From: Candidatus Barnesiella excrementigallinarum
Lineage (GTDB): Bacteria; Bacteroidota; Bacteroidia; Bacteroidales; Barnesiellaceae
Assembly: GCA_019114445.1 (NCBI GenBank)
Contig: DXFL01000021.1
Location: forward strand, 1-34,099
DNA: 34,099 nt
Reading direction: 5' to 3'
A program made the position numbers and the translations under genes. How positions within the stretch are numbered: position 1 is the first letter of the stretch; each line of letters opens with the position of its first letter. Positions 8,599 through 16,204 of this stretch are shown here, piece after piece. Under the pieces are notes generated by a model. The model worked only from the letters and a program-made list of their open reading frames with translations, did no database searches and was not told the DNA's origin.

Positions 8599-8888
8599 TG
8601 GGCAGAGAGCTTTTTAAGTTTCATTTTAATTACGCTTCCCGGTTTAAATGACAAAATCATTTTGGGCGGGACGAGCATACGTTTTCCCGTCGAGGGATTT
8701 ACGACTACCCGTTCCAACTTCTTTTTAGGTTCGAACGACCCGAATCCCTGAATCGACACCACGTCCATTTGCGCGCAACGCTCCTTCATGATTTGGAGAA
8801 ACGCCGACATATACCTGTCAACCTCCCCCCTATCTTTTCCCAATCGGGTTTGTAACTCTTCTACAAAAGATTTATGATCCATGACCAT
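8595..8888 (-). CDS. HU/IHF-family DNA-binding protein
   Basis: A 97-residue HU-family protein. The core is recognisable: 'KSFVEELQTRLGKDRGEVDR' helices, the hinge 'VVSIQGFGSFEPKKKLERVV' and the beta-arm with 'NPSTGKRMLVPPKMILSFKPG', where the Pro at the arm tip and the Lys/Arg residues that grip the minor groove are present. HU proteins bend DNA and organise the nucleoid. Its start may be M1 (8888) or M3 (8882). The stop overlaps the start of the HU-LysM gene by four bases. A candidate -7 box lies at 8929-8936. The arm is typical, so DNA binding is likely, with no visible specificity. Confidence 0.93.
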   Translation of the reverse strand: MVMDHKSFVEELQTRLGKDRGEVDRYMSAFLQIMKERCAQMDVVSIQGFGSFEPKKKLERVVVNPSTGKRMLVPPKMILSFKPGSVIKMKLKKLSAQ

Positions 8889-8928
8889 TTGTTTTTCGGC
8901 CCCCTTTCCGAGGCGTATTGTCTATGTG

Positions 8929-8936
8929 CAAATTTA
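8929..8936 (-). promoter_or_regulatory. Candidate -7 box for the HU / HU-LysM pair
   Basis: The minus strand reads TAAATTTG, a full match to TAnnTTTG, about 40 bases ahead of the HU start at 8888. The -33 region (about 8956-8959) is not a clear TTTG. The 8889-9136 interval is a divergent promoter region; apart from this box and the plus-strand promoter at 9028-9058 I see no gene in it. Confidence 0.45.
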
Positions 8937-9027
8937 GAAAAAATTTGCGAGATAAACACAGAAAAAAGTACAGATTACTGCGACAAGATATATCGGGACA
9001 AAAAAATAGATTTCGATATGATTTTGT

Positions 9028-9058
9028 TTTGGCGGCTCAACAAGTTATGCTATTTTTG
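9028..9058 (+). promoter_or_regulatory. Bacteroidota-type promoter for the SusD/BACON lipoprotein gene
   Basis: A -33 TTTG (9028-9031) and a -7 TATTTTTG (9051-9058) are separated by 19 bases, the consensus arrangement for the primary sigma factor of Bacteroidota. RNA would start near 9065, leaving a leader of about 70-85 bases before the ATG. Confidence 0.65.
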
Positions 9059-9136
9059 TAAATCGAATGTTATGATTACATTTTTTAAGTATCTCTCTGC
9101 GAGATTCCTTTATTAACATCATCTAAAAAATATGAT

Positions 9137-11398
9137 ATGAATTGCACTATGAAGGACTTCAAACAATATCTGTATTTACTCCCTATTTCCATATTACTCT
9201 TTTCATCGTGTGAAAAAGAAGGAAAATTCGGGAAAGATTTTGAACCTCAAACGTATAACGTTTCTGGTAAGGTTGAAAAAGGGCCTTTTATAAGTGGTAC
9301 GACAATTACCATTCAACCTATGGATGGCGATTTGCAAGTGATAGGTAGTTTATACTCATCTACGATTCAAGACGATTTAGGTAACTTTTCATTCGGGTCT
9401 AAACTGTTCGAAGCTCCATACGCCGAGTTAACAGCCAATGGATATTTCTTCAACGAAGTAAAAGGCGAACTATCGTCCGGCACATTGAATTTGAGGGCTT
9501 TGGTCGATTTATCCGACGAGACCACCGTGAATGTAAATGTCCTGACCCATTTGAAATACCAGCGAATACAAAACCTAATTGCTGCCGGAATGGAGTTTGG
9601 GGAGGCCAATCGACAATCCCAAGAAGAATTATTTACAGCCTTCGGGCTTCCCCAATATGCCGAAAAAGATGCTTCTTCGTTCTCCATCATGGAAGGGACC
9701 GACGAATCGGCTGCGTTAATAGCCATATCGTCTTTGTTATTGGTCGACAGAAGCGAAGCTGCGTTAACCGAATATTTAGCCAAGTTGTGTAGGGAGTTTG
9801 GCGAAAATGGGGACTTTACAGAAAGTACCAAAAGTCAGATAGCAGAAGATACAAAGGCTCTGTCCGGTCGGTTGCCTTCTATCAGGAAAAATATAATTAG
9901 ACGGTACGAAGAATTAGGATTAACCGTAGAAGTCAAAGAATTGGCACCTTTCTTCGACTGGGATAACGACGGAATTGCCGGAAACGAAACTCTTGAAGCA
10001 GGAGAAGAGGTAAAATTGGATATAACCGAGTTAAAAGTTCCCAATATGGGTGGAACTTACAATATACATATCTCCTCGCCTATCCCTGTCTATCTCGAAC
10101 CGCAGGTAGAATTGCAAGACAGCCTCCCAAACTCTTCTGTCAACGAAGATGTTCTTTTTACGAATATATATGAATATCGCATTAATACAGATATTAGCTT
10201 GGAAAAAAGTATAGCAGATCGAACGTTGACTCTTAAAATAGCACCCCTCAATTCCAAAGTTTCTAAATCGGATTCTATACAGTTATATGATTTTTTAGGT
10301 AATGTATTGGGGAAAATCGATATTTCGCAAGAGGGGAATCCTAATCTTACAATACCTAAACTCGGAAGAGATGGAAAAAATATTGTTGCAACTATTGCGT
10401 CGAATTTTGCAGAAGCAATGTCTAACCTAAATTTAGTTGAGCAATATTACCATTACAACAAGGAAGCCAATTTGGTAAATCAATACCTCTACCCGAGTTG
10501 TAGTGCCATTGAGAATACTTGGTCGGTTTTTTATCGGGTAATTCGAAACATTTTAACTTTTGAAGAGGCTGAATATAAACAATTGGGGCTTTATCAAGAC
10601 TATTTCAATGTATTTCATGCCTTGTTTTATTATTATCTGACTGTTATGTGGGGCGATGTCCCCTATATCGATAAATACGATTACTACCGAAGTGGTAGCC
10701 ACAATATACCGGGTACACCTCAAAATAAAATTTTCGAAACCGCGAAAGTCAATTTAGATGCGGCCATAACCAATCTTGACAAGAAAAGAAACGAATCGCT
10801 CAACGATGAAAATGACTTTTTCTTCCTATCGAACGATGTAGTTCGAATCTTATGGGCCAATATCTGTATGTATCAAGGAGATTATAATCAAGCCGAAAGA
10901 CTTTTGAAAGAGGTTATCGACAACGGCTTTTACGTATTGGATTCCTCTAATTATAACGAGATAAAGACAATCTCCGACCTATGGGATAATGGAAGTAGTC
11001 AAGAAACTATATTTGCTACCAAAATCGATAAGGGTATGGGAACACGTTCGGCAATAACAATTGGTAACCCGGGAGTTGTGTCTATTATGAATTATACCGA
11101 TGTGATTCTTTCGTATGCCGAATGCCTGTATAAAAACGGGAACATATCGGAAGCCAAAGCCCAGTTGGACCAAGTGCTTTCTATCAAAGGAATCCAAGTG
11201 TCGGGCAATAATGTGTTGGAGGAGATTAAAGATGCAAGATTACAACTGACGCTCTATTGCAACACGAATTTTGCATTTCTAAAAAGGAATAATTTTGCAG
11301 CGGAAGTATATGGAGTAGAAAATTATCGACTTCTATTGCCAATTCCCGAATCGGAAATACTGATTAACCCCAACTTGACACAGAATCCGGGATATTGA
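9137..11398 (+). CDS. Orphan RagB/SusD-like lipoprotein with N-terminal and BACON-like domains
   Basis: A 753-residue lipoprotein. The signal peptide ends in LLFSSC with lipid-carrying C25 (numbered from the first ATG; the ATG at 9149, five codons in, is an equally good start). Residues about 40-290 form a secreted region that opens with a carboxypeptidase-regulatory-like beta fold ('VSGKVEKGPFISGTTITIQP', 'LGNFSFGSKL') and ends with a calcium-loop-like DWDNDG (274-279). Residues about 293-400 look like a BACON domain ('VPNMGGTYNIHISSP', 'ITL-like core', ending 'GKIDISQEGNP'). Residues about 408-753 match SusD/RagB: 'LTVMWGDVPYID' and the closing 'RLLLPIPESEILINPNLTQN', a SusD family ending. 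SusD proteins hold glycans or peptides above a TonB-dependent SusC channel, but no susC lies next to it. It has its own promoter and terminator, so it is a single-gene unit. Confidence 0.82.
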   Translation: MNCTMKDFKQYLYLLPISILLFSSCEKEGKFGKDFEPQTYNVSGKVEKGPFISGTTITIQPMDGDLQVIGSLYSSTIQDDLGNFSFGSKLFEAPYAELTANGYFFNEVKGELSSGTLNLRALVDLSDETTVNVNVLTHLKYQRIQNLIAAGMEFGEANRQSQEELFTAFGLPQYAEKDASSFSIMEGTDESAALIAISSLLLVDRSEAALTEYLAKLCREFGENGDFTESTKSQIAEDTKALSGRLPSIRKNIIRRYEELGLTVEVKELAPFFDWDNDGIAGNETLEAGEEVKLDITELKVPNMGGTYNIHISSPIPVYLEPQVELQDSLPNSSVNEDVLFTNIYEYRINTDISLEKSIADRTLTLKIAPLNSKVSKSDSIQLYDFLGNVLGKIDISQEGNPNLTIPKLGRDGKNIVATIASNFAEAMSNLNLVEQYYHYNKEANLVNQYLYPSCSAIENTWSVFYRVIRNILTFEEAEYKQLGLYQDYFNVFHALFYYYLTVMWGDVPYIDKYDYYRSGSHNIPGTPQNKIFETAKVNLDAAITNLDKKRNESLNDENDFFFLSNDVVRILWANICMYQGDYNQAERLLKEVIDNGFYVLDSSNYNEIKTISDLWDNGSSQETIFATKIDKGMGTRSAITIGNPGVVSIMNYTDVILSYAECLYKNGNISEAKAQLDQVLSIKGIQVSGNNVLEEIKDARLQLTLYCNTNFAFLKRNNFAAEVYGVENYRLLLPIPESEILINPNLTQNPGY

Positions 11399-11423
11399 CA
11401 GATTGCTTGGCATTGATATTGAT

Positions 11424-11460
11424 GGCATTGATGGGAGATTTCCGTCAATGCCTCTTTTTT
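11424..11460 (+). terminator. Rho-independent terminator after the SusD/BACON gene
   Basis: GGCATTGATGG (11424-11434) pairs with CCGTCAATGCC (11442-11452), eleven base pairs with one G-U, around a 7-base loop, followed by TCTTTTTT. It lies 26 bases after the stop codon. Confidence 0.85.
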
Positions 11461-11506
11461 ATGGTATATTTGATTTAATCCGGTATGATAAATTCGAAGC
11501 GAAAAA

Positions 11507-11538
11507 TTTGTATACCCACACATTAATTTGTATATTTA
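11507..11538 (+). promoter_or_regulatory. ppk1: Candidate promoter of ppk
   Basis: TTTG (11507-11510) and TATATTTA (11531-11538) are 20 bases apart; the -7 box has A instead of the final G of TAnnTTTG. RNA would start near 11545, which is downstream of the alternative TTG codon at 11528 and supports the ATG at 11567 as the true start. Confidence 0.5.
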
Positions 11539-11566
11539 CCGTTACTTAATCCTTTCGGAAACAGCT

Positions 11567-13669
11567 ATGGAAAATGATCGGAAATACTTTAAACGGGATA
11601 TCAGCTGGTTATCGTTCAATTATCGGGTATTGATGGAGGCGATGGACAAGACGGTACCTCTGTTCGATCGAATCAAATTCCTATCGATATACCACTCCAA
11701 CCAAGAGGAATTTTACCGCGTAAGGGTATCGGAGTATCACCAAATTTTGTCGGACCCGGCAAAAAGCAGCGAAGAGAAAGAACAGGCCGAACGAACGTTG
11801 GGCGCAATCAATGAAGAGGTAAACCGGCAAGTAGATATATTCAACAAGTTTTTCTTTAACGAAATTATTCCCGAACTCGAAAAAAACGGCATGGTCCTGT
11901 ACCATCAAGAGAGTATCGAAGAGTGCCACTGGAACGAAGTGCGGAGGTTTTTCAAAGAAGAGATATTTCCATTCCTACAACCGGTTTTAATTTTGAAAAA
12001 CGATATTGTCTCTTTCCTGCGAGACAACCGCCTCTACTTGGCTATAAAGATGTATCGGAAATGCGACCGGAACAATCCCCACCGTCAACCGTTCTATGCG
12101 CAAATCAAGATCCCTTTCAGCAAAGTACCTCGCTTCATTAATCTTACACCCTGTAACGGGAAGAGCTACGTGATGTTTATCGACGATATGATAGCGTTGA
12201 ATCTCGACATTGTTTTTCCGGGATTCGATATCGATTCGCATTACGCAATACGGGTTTCGCGCGATGCCGATTTTTCCATCGAAGCCAAAGAAGGGAGCAA
12301 TATTGTCGATGCCGTGCGCAAACGGGTCAAGAAACGGAAAATAGGCAATGCCAATCGGTTGGTATACGATGGCAGTATGCCCGGCGATATGCGGGAATAC
12401 ATTTGCGAAGCCTATGATATTCCTCACGATCAATGCATTCGGTCGGGCAGATATTTGAACTTGGAAGACCTTTCGAAATTGCCCAATCTTACAGGAAAAA
12501 TTTTGAACGAGCCACTCCCCTCGCCCATGCGGTTGCCCATATTCGACAATGCACAATCGATGTTCGAAGTTATTCGCCATCAAGATTTTTTAATACATTT
12601 CCCCTATCAATCGTTCGATTATCTGACACGTTTCCTTACCGAAGCGGCCGACAATCCTGCCGTAACCGATATTAAACTTACTCAATATCGTGTGGCCGAA
12701 AATTCCGAGGTAATAGACCGATTGTTGTATGCGGCTCAAAAAGGGAAGCAAGTAACCGTGTATGTAGAGATTAAGGCTCGTTTCGACGAAGAGAACAATA
12801 TCGTTACGTCGGAACGAATGAGAGAATCGGGTATCCGCATCGTGTATAGTACCCCCGGATTAAAAGTCCATGCTAAAGCATTACTCGTTAAGTGTGCGGC
12901 CTCCAATCAAAAAGGGAATCCGCAGGCATATGCTTTTTTGAGTACCGGAAATTTCAACGAAGATACGGCTCAAATCTATTCGGATATGGGATTATTTACC
13001 GTAAACCGCGAAATTACAGCCGAGCTGGATAAGCTCTTCTCTATTTTGGACGGCTCCTCTACCGACCGTTATTTTAAAACGTTGCTGGTTGCCCAATTCA
13101 ACATGGTTGATGTTTTAAAACAAAAGATACGGTTCGAGATGGAAGAAGCCCGGCAAGGACGTAAAGCTCATATCATATTAAAGATGAACGGCCTGCACGA
13201 TACGGGCATGATCGATGCTTTGTACGACGCCAGCGAAGCGGGTGTACAAATAGATTTGATTGTACGGGGAATCAACTGTTTAGTGCCCAACCAGCCGTAC
13301 AGCCGCAATATCCGTATGGTACGCATTATCGACTCCTATTTGGAGCATACCCGCATTTGGTACTTTTATGCCGCAGGGCACGAAGAGGTGTACCTCTCAT
13401 CAGCCGATTGGATGCGCCGGAATCTGAATCGGAGAATCGAGACGGCAGTCCCTATTTTCGACCAACGCATTAAAAACGAAATATTGTCCATTATCGATCT
13501 GCAATTACACGACAACGTTAAAGCTTGCTCAATCGACGAGAATCTGAACAACCATTATATTCGCAATGATGAGCCGGAAATCAGGTCGCAACGTCGTTGT
13601 TTCCAACGGTTAAAGGAATATTCCATTCCCGACACCCCTACGGGAATGCCCGAAATATTTATCAGTTAA
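11567..13669 (+). CDS. ppk1: Polyphosphate kinase 1
   Basis: A 700-residue enzyme that reversibly builds polyphosphate from ATP at the cytoplasmic side of the membrane. I chose the ATG at 11567 because the protein then begins MENDRKYFKRDISWLSFN, the classic PPK1 N-terminus, and because the two catalytic histidines fall at H435 ('LKVHAKALLV') and H594 ('DSYLEHTRIWYF'), next to their positions in the Escherichia coli enzyme (435 and 592). The upstream TTG at 11528 would add 13 residues that lack family support. Other signatures are 'TVYVEIKARFDEENN', 'FLSTGNFNEDTAQIYSDMG' and 'RGINCLVPNQPYSRNIR'. Domain order N, head, and two phospholipase-D-like domains is complete. No exopolyphosphatase gene lies next to it. 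Polyphosphate is linked to stress survival and biofilm, so regulation by starvation is plausible. Confidence 0.97.
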   Translation: MENDRKYFKRDISWLSFNYRVLMEAMDKTVPLFDRIKFLSIYHSNQEEFYRVRVSEYHQILSDPAKSSEEKEQAERTLGAINEEVNRQVDIFNKFFFNEIIPELEKNGMVLYHQESIEECHWNEVRRFFKEEIFPFLQPVLILKNDIVSFLRDNRLYLAIKMYRKCDRNNPHRQPFYAQIKIPFSKVPRFINLTPCNGKSYVMFIDDMIALNLDIVFPGFDIDSHYAIRVSRDADFSIEAKEGSNIVDAVRKRVKKRKIGNANRLVYDGSMPGDMREYICEAYDIPHDQCIRSGRYLNLEDLSKLPNLTGKILNEPLPSPMRLPIFDNAQSMFEVIRHQDFLIHFPYQSFDYLTRFLTEAADNPAVTDIKLTQYRVAENSEVIDRLLYAAQKGKQVTVYVEIKARFDEENNIVTSERMRESGIRIVYSTPGLKVHAKALLVKCAASNQKGNPQAYAFLSTGNFNEDTAQIYSDMGLFTVNREITAELDKLFSILDGSSTDRYFKTLLVAQFNMVDVLKQKIRFEMEEARQGRKAHIILKMNGLHDTGMIDALYDASEAGVQIDLIVRGINCLVPNQPYSRNIRMVRIIDSYLEHTRIWYFYAAGHEEVYLSSADWMRRNLNRRIETAVPIFDQRIKNEILSIIDLQLHDNVKACSIDENLNNHYIRNDEPEIRSQRRCFQRLKEYSIPDTPTGMPEIFIS

Positions 13670-13786
13670 GTCCCCGATAAACACCCTTTGGTTCTCCAAT
13701 TCGGGCTTCTGCTCCGATTTTTTAACGATATTTGCCATCACACGATAAAAAGTAGATATTCTTATACGTTTTTTCATTCTTTTTCC

Positions 13787-13794
13787 TACTTTTG
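13787..13794 (+). promoter_or_regulatory. Candidate -7 box for the coiled-coil/barrel gene
   Basis: TACTTTTG matches TAnnTTTG exactly, 16 bases before the ATG at 13811, so the leader would be short. No -33 TTTG is visible at 19-21 bases upstream. Confidence 0.45.
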
Positions 13795-13810
13795 CCAAAA
13801 ATATTTAATT

Positions 13811-14752
13811 ATGAAAAAGATTGTATTCCTACTTTTAATCGGGCTGTCTATTGGACAAGTATCGGCTCAAACTTTGAAAAAACAAAACCAGATATTGAAA
13901 GATTCAATCGGGGTTATCAATAAAGTAATTGAAGAAAAAAGTATAGAGAATAACCGATTGTCGCAAGAGAATAGCACTCTTAAAGATTCAAATGCACGGT
14001 TAAATACGATGAAAGATTCTCTTCAAAACGAACAGAATGTACTCCTTGATAAATACCAGACTTTATCGACCGAGAACAGCACATTGAAAGATTCCTTGTT
14101 CATATACAAGCACGAAATTAAAGATTTGAACCAACAAGTAGATTCTCTTAATACGAAATTGGTCGATCTCACCAACGAAATGAATGCCAAACTCGACTAT
14201 TTAGCAAAACAAGAGAAAATTTGGGGACGAAAGAAATATTTCAATATCGCCTATGGTATGCTTTCATTGGATAGAGGCAATGGCTTGGAAAAATTGAATA
14301 GCGATTTTGCCATCTCCCTCATGCGCGGAAACACCTATTATCTGCATAAGAAACCGCTCTTCGGCATGGTCAAATTTGGGTTAGATTGGAGTATATTCGA
14401 TATAGCTGTGGCTAAATATAGTGTAGGTGAATCGGATATTGAAGAGGGCGGCAGTATTTACAAAGCCGAAATAGGTATGCAGTTCGGTCCTTCGATTACC
14501 GTTAATCCGGTCGATTTCTTGAAAGTAAACCTCTATTTCCGTTACGATCCTTCTTATTCTGCCATGTTTAACCAATATGAGGAGTTCAAGGGAAACTATG
14601 GTTCTTACTTCAATACAGGTTTGGCAGCTTCTTATAAGGTAATTTCTCTCGGGTTCGAATACCGTTGGGGATCTACTTCGTACAAAATCGACGGAGAAAC
14701 CCAAAATTGGGACGTCTCCGGCACCTATTTATATGTTAGTTTCCGATTCTAA
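13811..14752 (+). CDS. Coiled-coil outer-membrane beta-barrel protein
   Basis: A 313-residue protein that I do not recognise as a named family. The ATG at 13811 gives a clean signal peptide (residues 1-19, MKKIVFLLLIGLSIGQVSA). Residues about 22-135 are a long helical coiled coil rich in Leu, Asn, Lys and Glu in which the tetrad LKDS or a variant recurs at 29-32, 57-60, 67-70, 92-95 and 110-112; the first two are 28 residues apart, which is four heptads. Residues about 140-313 alternate polar and aromatic residues in beta strands ('YFNIAYGMLSL', 'KVNLYFRYDPSYS', 'VISLGFEYRWGS') and the protein ends in Phe-Arg-Phe, the usual terminal signal for barrel assembly. I infer an outer-membrane barrel with a periplasmic coiled coil that may reach the cell wall or form an oligomer. 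It is flanked by its own -7 box and terminator. Confidence 0.75.
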   Translation: MKKIVFLLLIGLSIGQVSAQTLKKQNQILKDSIGVINKVIEEKSIENNRLSQENSTLKDSNARLNTMKDSLQNEQNVLLDKYQTLSTENSTLKDSLFIYKHEIKDLNQQVDSLNTKLVDLTNEMNAKLDYLAKQEKIWGRKKYFNIAYGMLSLDRGNGLEKLNSDFAISLMRGNTYYLHKKPLFGMVKFGLDWSIFDIAVAKYSVGESDIEEGGSIYKAEIGMQFGPSITVNPVDFLKVNLYFRYDPSYSAMFNQYEEFKGNYGSYFNTGLAASYKVISLGFEYRWGSTSYKIDGETQNWDVSGTYLYVSFRF

Positions 14753-14770
14753 GAGATCTAATCTATATGC

Positions 14771-14803
14771 AAAAAATACCGGTATTCCTGCCGGTATTTT
14801 TTT
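14771..14803 (+). terminator. Strong terminator after the coiled-coil/barrel gene
   Basis: AAAAAATACCGG (14771-14782) pairs perfectly with CCGGTATTTTTT (14791-14802) around an 8-base loop, with one more T at 14803. It lies 18 bases after the stop at 14752. The remainder of the 14753-15036 gap holds no gene I can support and a weak TACTTTTA box at 14998-15005. Confidence 0.88.
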
Positions 14804-14997
14804 ATCTCCATATCTCATATTTTTGTGTGTAAATATTCCTCTTTCCTTATTAGATGCCAATCCAGTAAAGAGAAAATCGTGTGATTGTCGAACAAAATCA
14901 CTCCTTCGAATGTTTTTTATCAAGGAATCGATACGAAGCGACATTCAATCTTCCGAAAAGAAAGTGCTCGAATGGAATCGATTTCAAAAATATTTTA

Positions 14998-15005
14998 TAC
15001 TTTTA
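14998..15005 (+). promoter_or_regulatory. Weak -7-like box ahead of the choloylglycine hydrolase gene
   Basis: TACTTTTA differs from TAnnTTTG only at the last base and lies 31 bases before the ATG at 15037. There is no convincing -33 element. Confidence 0.3.
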
Positions 15006-15036
15006 GACAAAACCTAATTTATAATATTCAACAATA

Positions 15037-16119
15037 ATGAAACGATTACGCTCTTTATGGATAGCAGCGGTTGTCATTTCGACACAAATCCCCGCTACTT
15101 GGGCCTGCACAGGTATTACACTCTCGTCCAAAGATGGTTCTAAAATTTTGGCTCGTACCATCGAATGGGGTGGCAGCGATTTGAACAGCCAATATGTGAT
15201 TGTCCCCCGCGGATACGAACAACAATCCTATCTCCCCGACGGACAACAAAATGGCATGAAATTTACAGCTCGCTACGGGTATGTGGGGTTGGCGGTGGAA
15301 CAAAAGGAGTTTGTGGCCGAAGGGTTAAACGAAACCGGATTGTCGGCCGGACTGTTCTATTTCCCCGGCTATGGTCAATACGAAGCATACAACCCGGCAC
15401 AACAGGCGTCGAGTATTGCCGATTTACAGTTGGTAGCGTGGATTTTGGGGAATTTCTCGACTGTCGACGAAGCGGTCAAAGCCATTCCAAAGATTCATGT
15501 CATATCGATAGATCCACGGGGCTCGACTGTCCATTGGCGAATTGCCGACACGACCGGAAAGCAAGTAGTTTTGGAAATTGTCGATGGACAGCCCAATTTC
15601 TACGAAAATAAATTGGGTGTTCTCACCAACTCGCCCGGTTTCGAATGGCAAATAACCAACCTGAACAATTATGTGAATCTATATCCCGGCTCAGCCGCCT
15701 CGAAATCATTCGGCGCAATAGAGCTTGCTCCGTTTGGTGCAGGTAGCGGTTTTCTCGGCATTCCCGGCGATGTTACTCCCCCGTCTCGATTTGTCCGTGC
15801 TGCATTCTATCAAACCACAGCTCCGCAACAAAGCACAGGAATAGAAACCGTTATACAGAGTTTCCATATCCTGAATAATTTCGATATTCCCATCGGTATA
15901 GAATTTTCTGCGGGTCAAACCCCTACCGACATACCCAGTGCAACTCAATGGACCTCGTCGTCGGACCTTACTCACAGAATTATCTATTTCCATACCATGT
16001 ATGACAGTAATATCCGTTGCTTCGATTTGAAAACAATCGATTTCAAGCGGGTAAAATATCAAGCTAAACCGCTCGATCCCGTCAAACAACAGCCTGTACA
16101 AACGTTACGGGTCGAATAA
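15037..16119 (+). CDS. Exported choloylglycine hydrolase-family amidase (bile salt hydrolase or penicillin V acylase type)
   Basis: A 360-residue N-terminal-nucleophile hydrolase that cuts linear C-N amide bonds. Residues 1-23 are a signal peptide ending ATWA, and cleavage would expose C24 as the catalytic N-terminal cysteine ('CTGITLSSKDGSKILARTIEW'-like start). Counting C24 as 1, the conserved residues fall at the family positions: R17 (R40), E20 (E43), N175 (N198 in LTNSPGFEW) and R228 (R251 in PPSRFVRAAF). Position 20 is Asp in the studied bile salt hydrolases and penicillin V acylases; here it is Glu in 'ARTIEW'. The substrate-side strand reads 'SAGLFYFPG' rather than the bile-salt type 'AGLNFPG', so the substrate is uncertain. 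Sites of action would be periplasm or outside. Known Bacteroides members act on bile salts, penicillin V or N-acyl homoserine lactones. Confidence 0.88.
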   Translation: MKRLRSLWIAAVVISTQIPATWACTGITLSSKDGSKILARTIEWGGSDLNSQYVIVPRGYEQQSYLPDGQQNGMKFTARYGYVGLAVEQKEFVAEGLNETGLSAGLFYFPGYGQYEAYNPAQQASSIADLQLVAWILGNFSTVDEAVKAIPKIHVISIDPRGSTVHWRIADTTGKQVVLEIVDGQPNFYENKLGVLTNSPGFEWQITNLNNYVNLYPGSAASKSFGAIELAPFGAGSGFLGIPGDVTPPSRFVRAAFYQTTAPQQSTGIETVIQSFHILNNFDIPIGIEFSAGQTPTDIPSATQWTSSSDLTHRIIYFHTMYDSNIRCFDLKTIDFKRVKYQAKPLDPVKQQPVQTLRVE

Positions 16120-16137
16120 ATCCTTTATAGATATAAA

Positions 16138-16185
16138 AAAACGAAGAAGGCTCATTCTGAATGTTGAATAAGCCTTCTTCGTTTT
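16138..16185. terminator. Two-way terminator between the choloylglycine hydrolase and zinc-ribbon genes
   Basis: AAAACGAAGAAGGCT (16138-16152) pairs perfectly with AGCCTTCTTCGTTTT (16171-16185), fifteen base pairs, with an 18-base loop that itself holds a small CATTC/GAATG hairpin. Adenines before and thymines after let it stop transcription from both sides of the convergent genes. Confidence 0.9.
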
Positions 16186-16204
16186 ATCTAATTTTATACG
16201 CGAA

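Noticed and set aside
11528..11566. TTG start 13 codons upstream of ppk
   Set aside because: It lies upstream of the -7 box and adds residues without family support; ATG at 11567 gives the standard N-terminus and histidine positions.
13624..13648. Hairpin near the end of ppk (CATTCCCG with CGGGAATG)
   Set aside because: It lies within the coding region and is not followed by a T-run, so I do not call it a terminator.
14733..15017. 94-codon ORF across the barrel gene terminator
   Set aside because: It overlaps the end of the barrel gene, runs through a strong terminator and has no family-like features.
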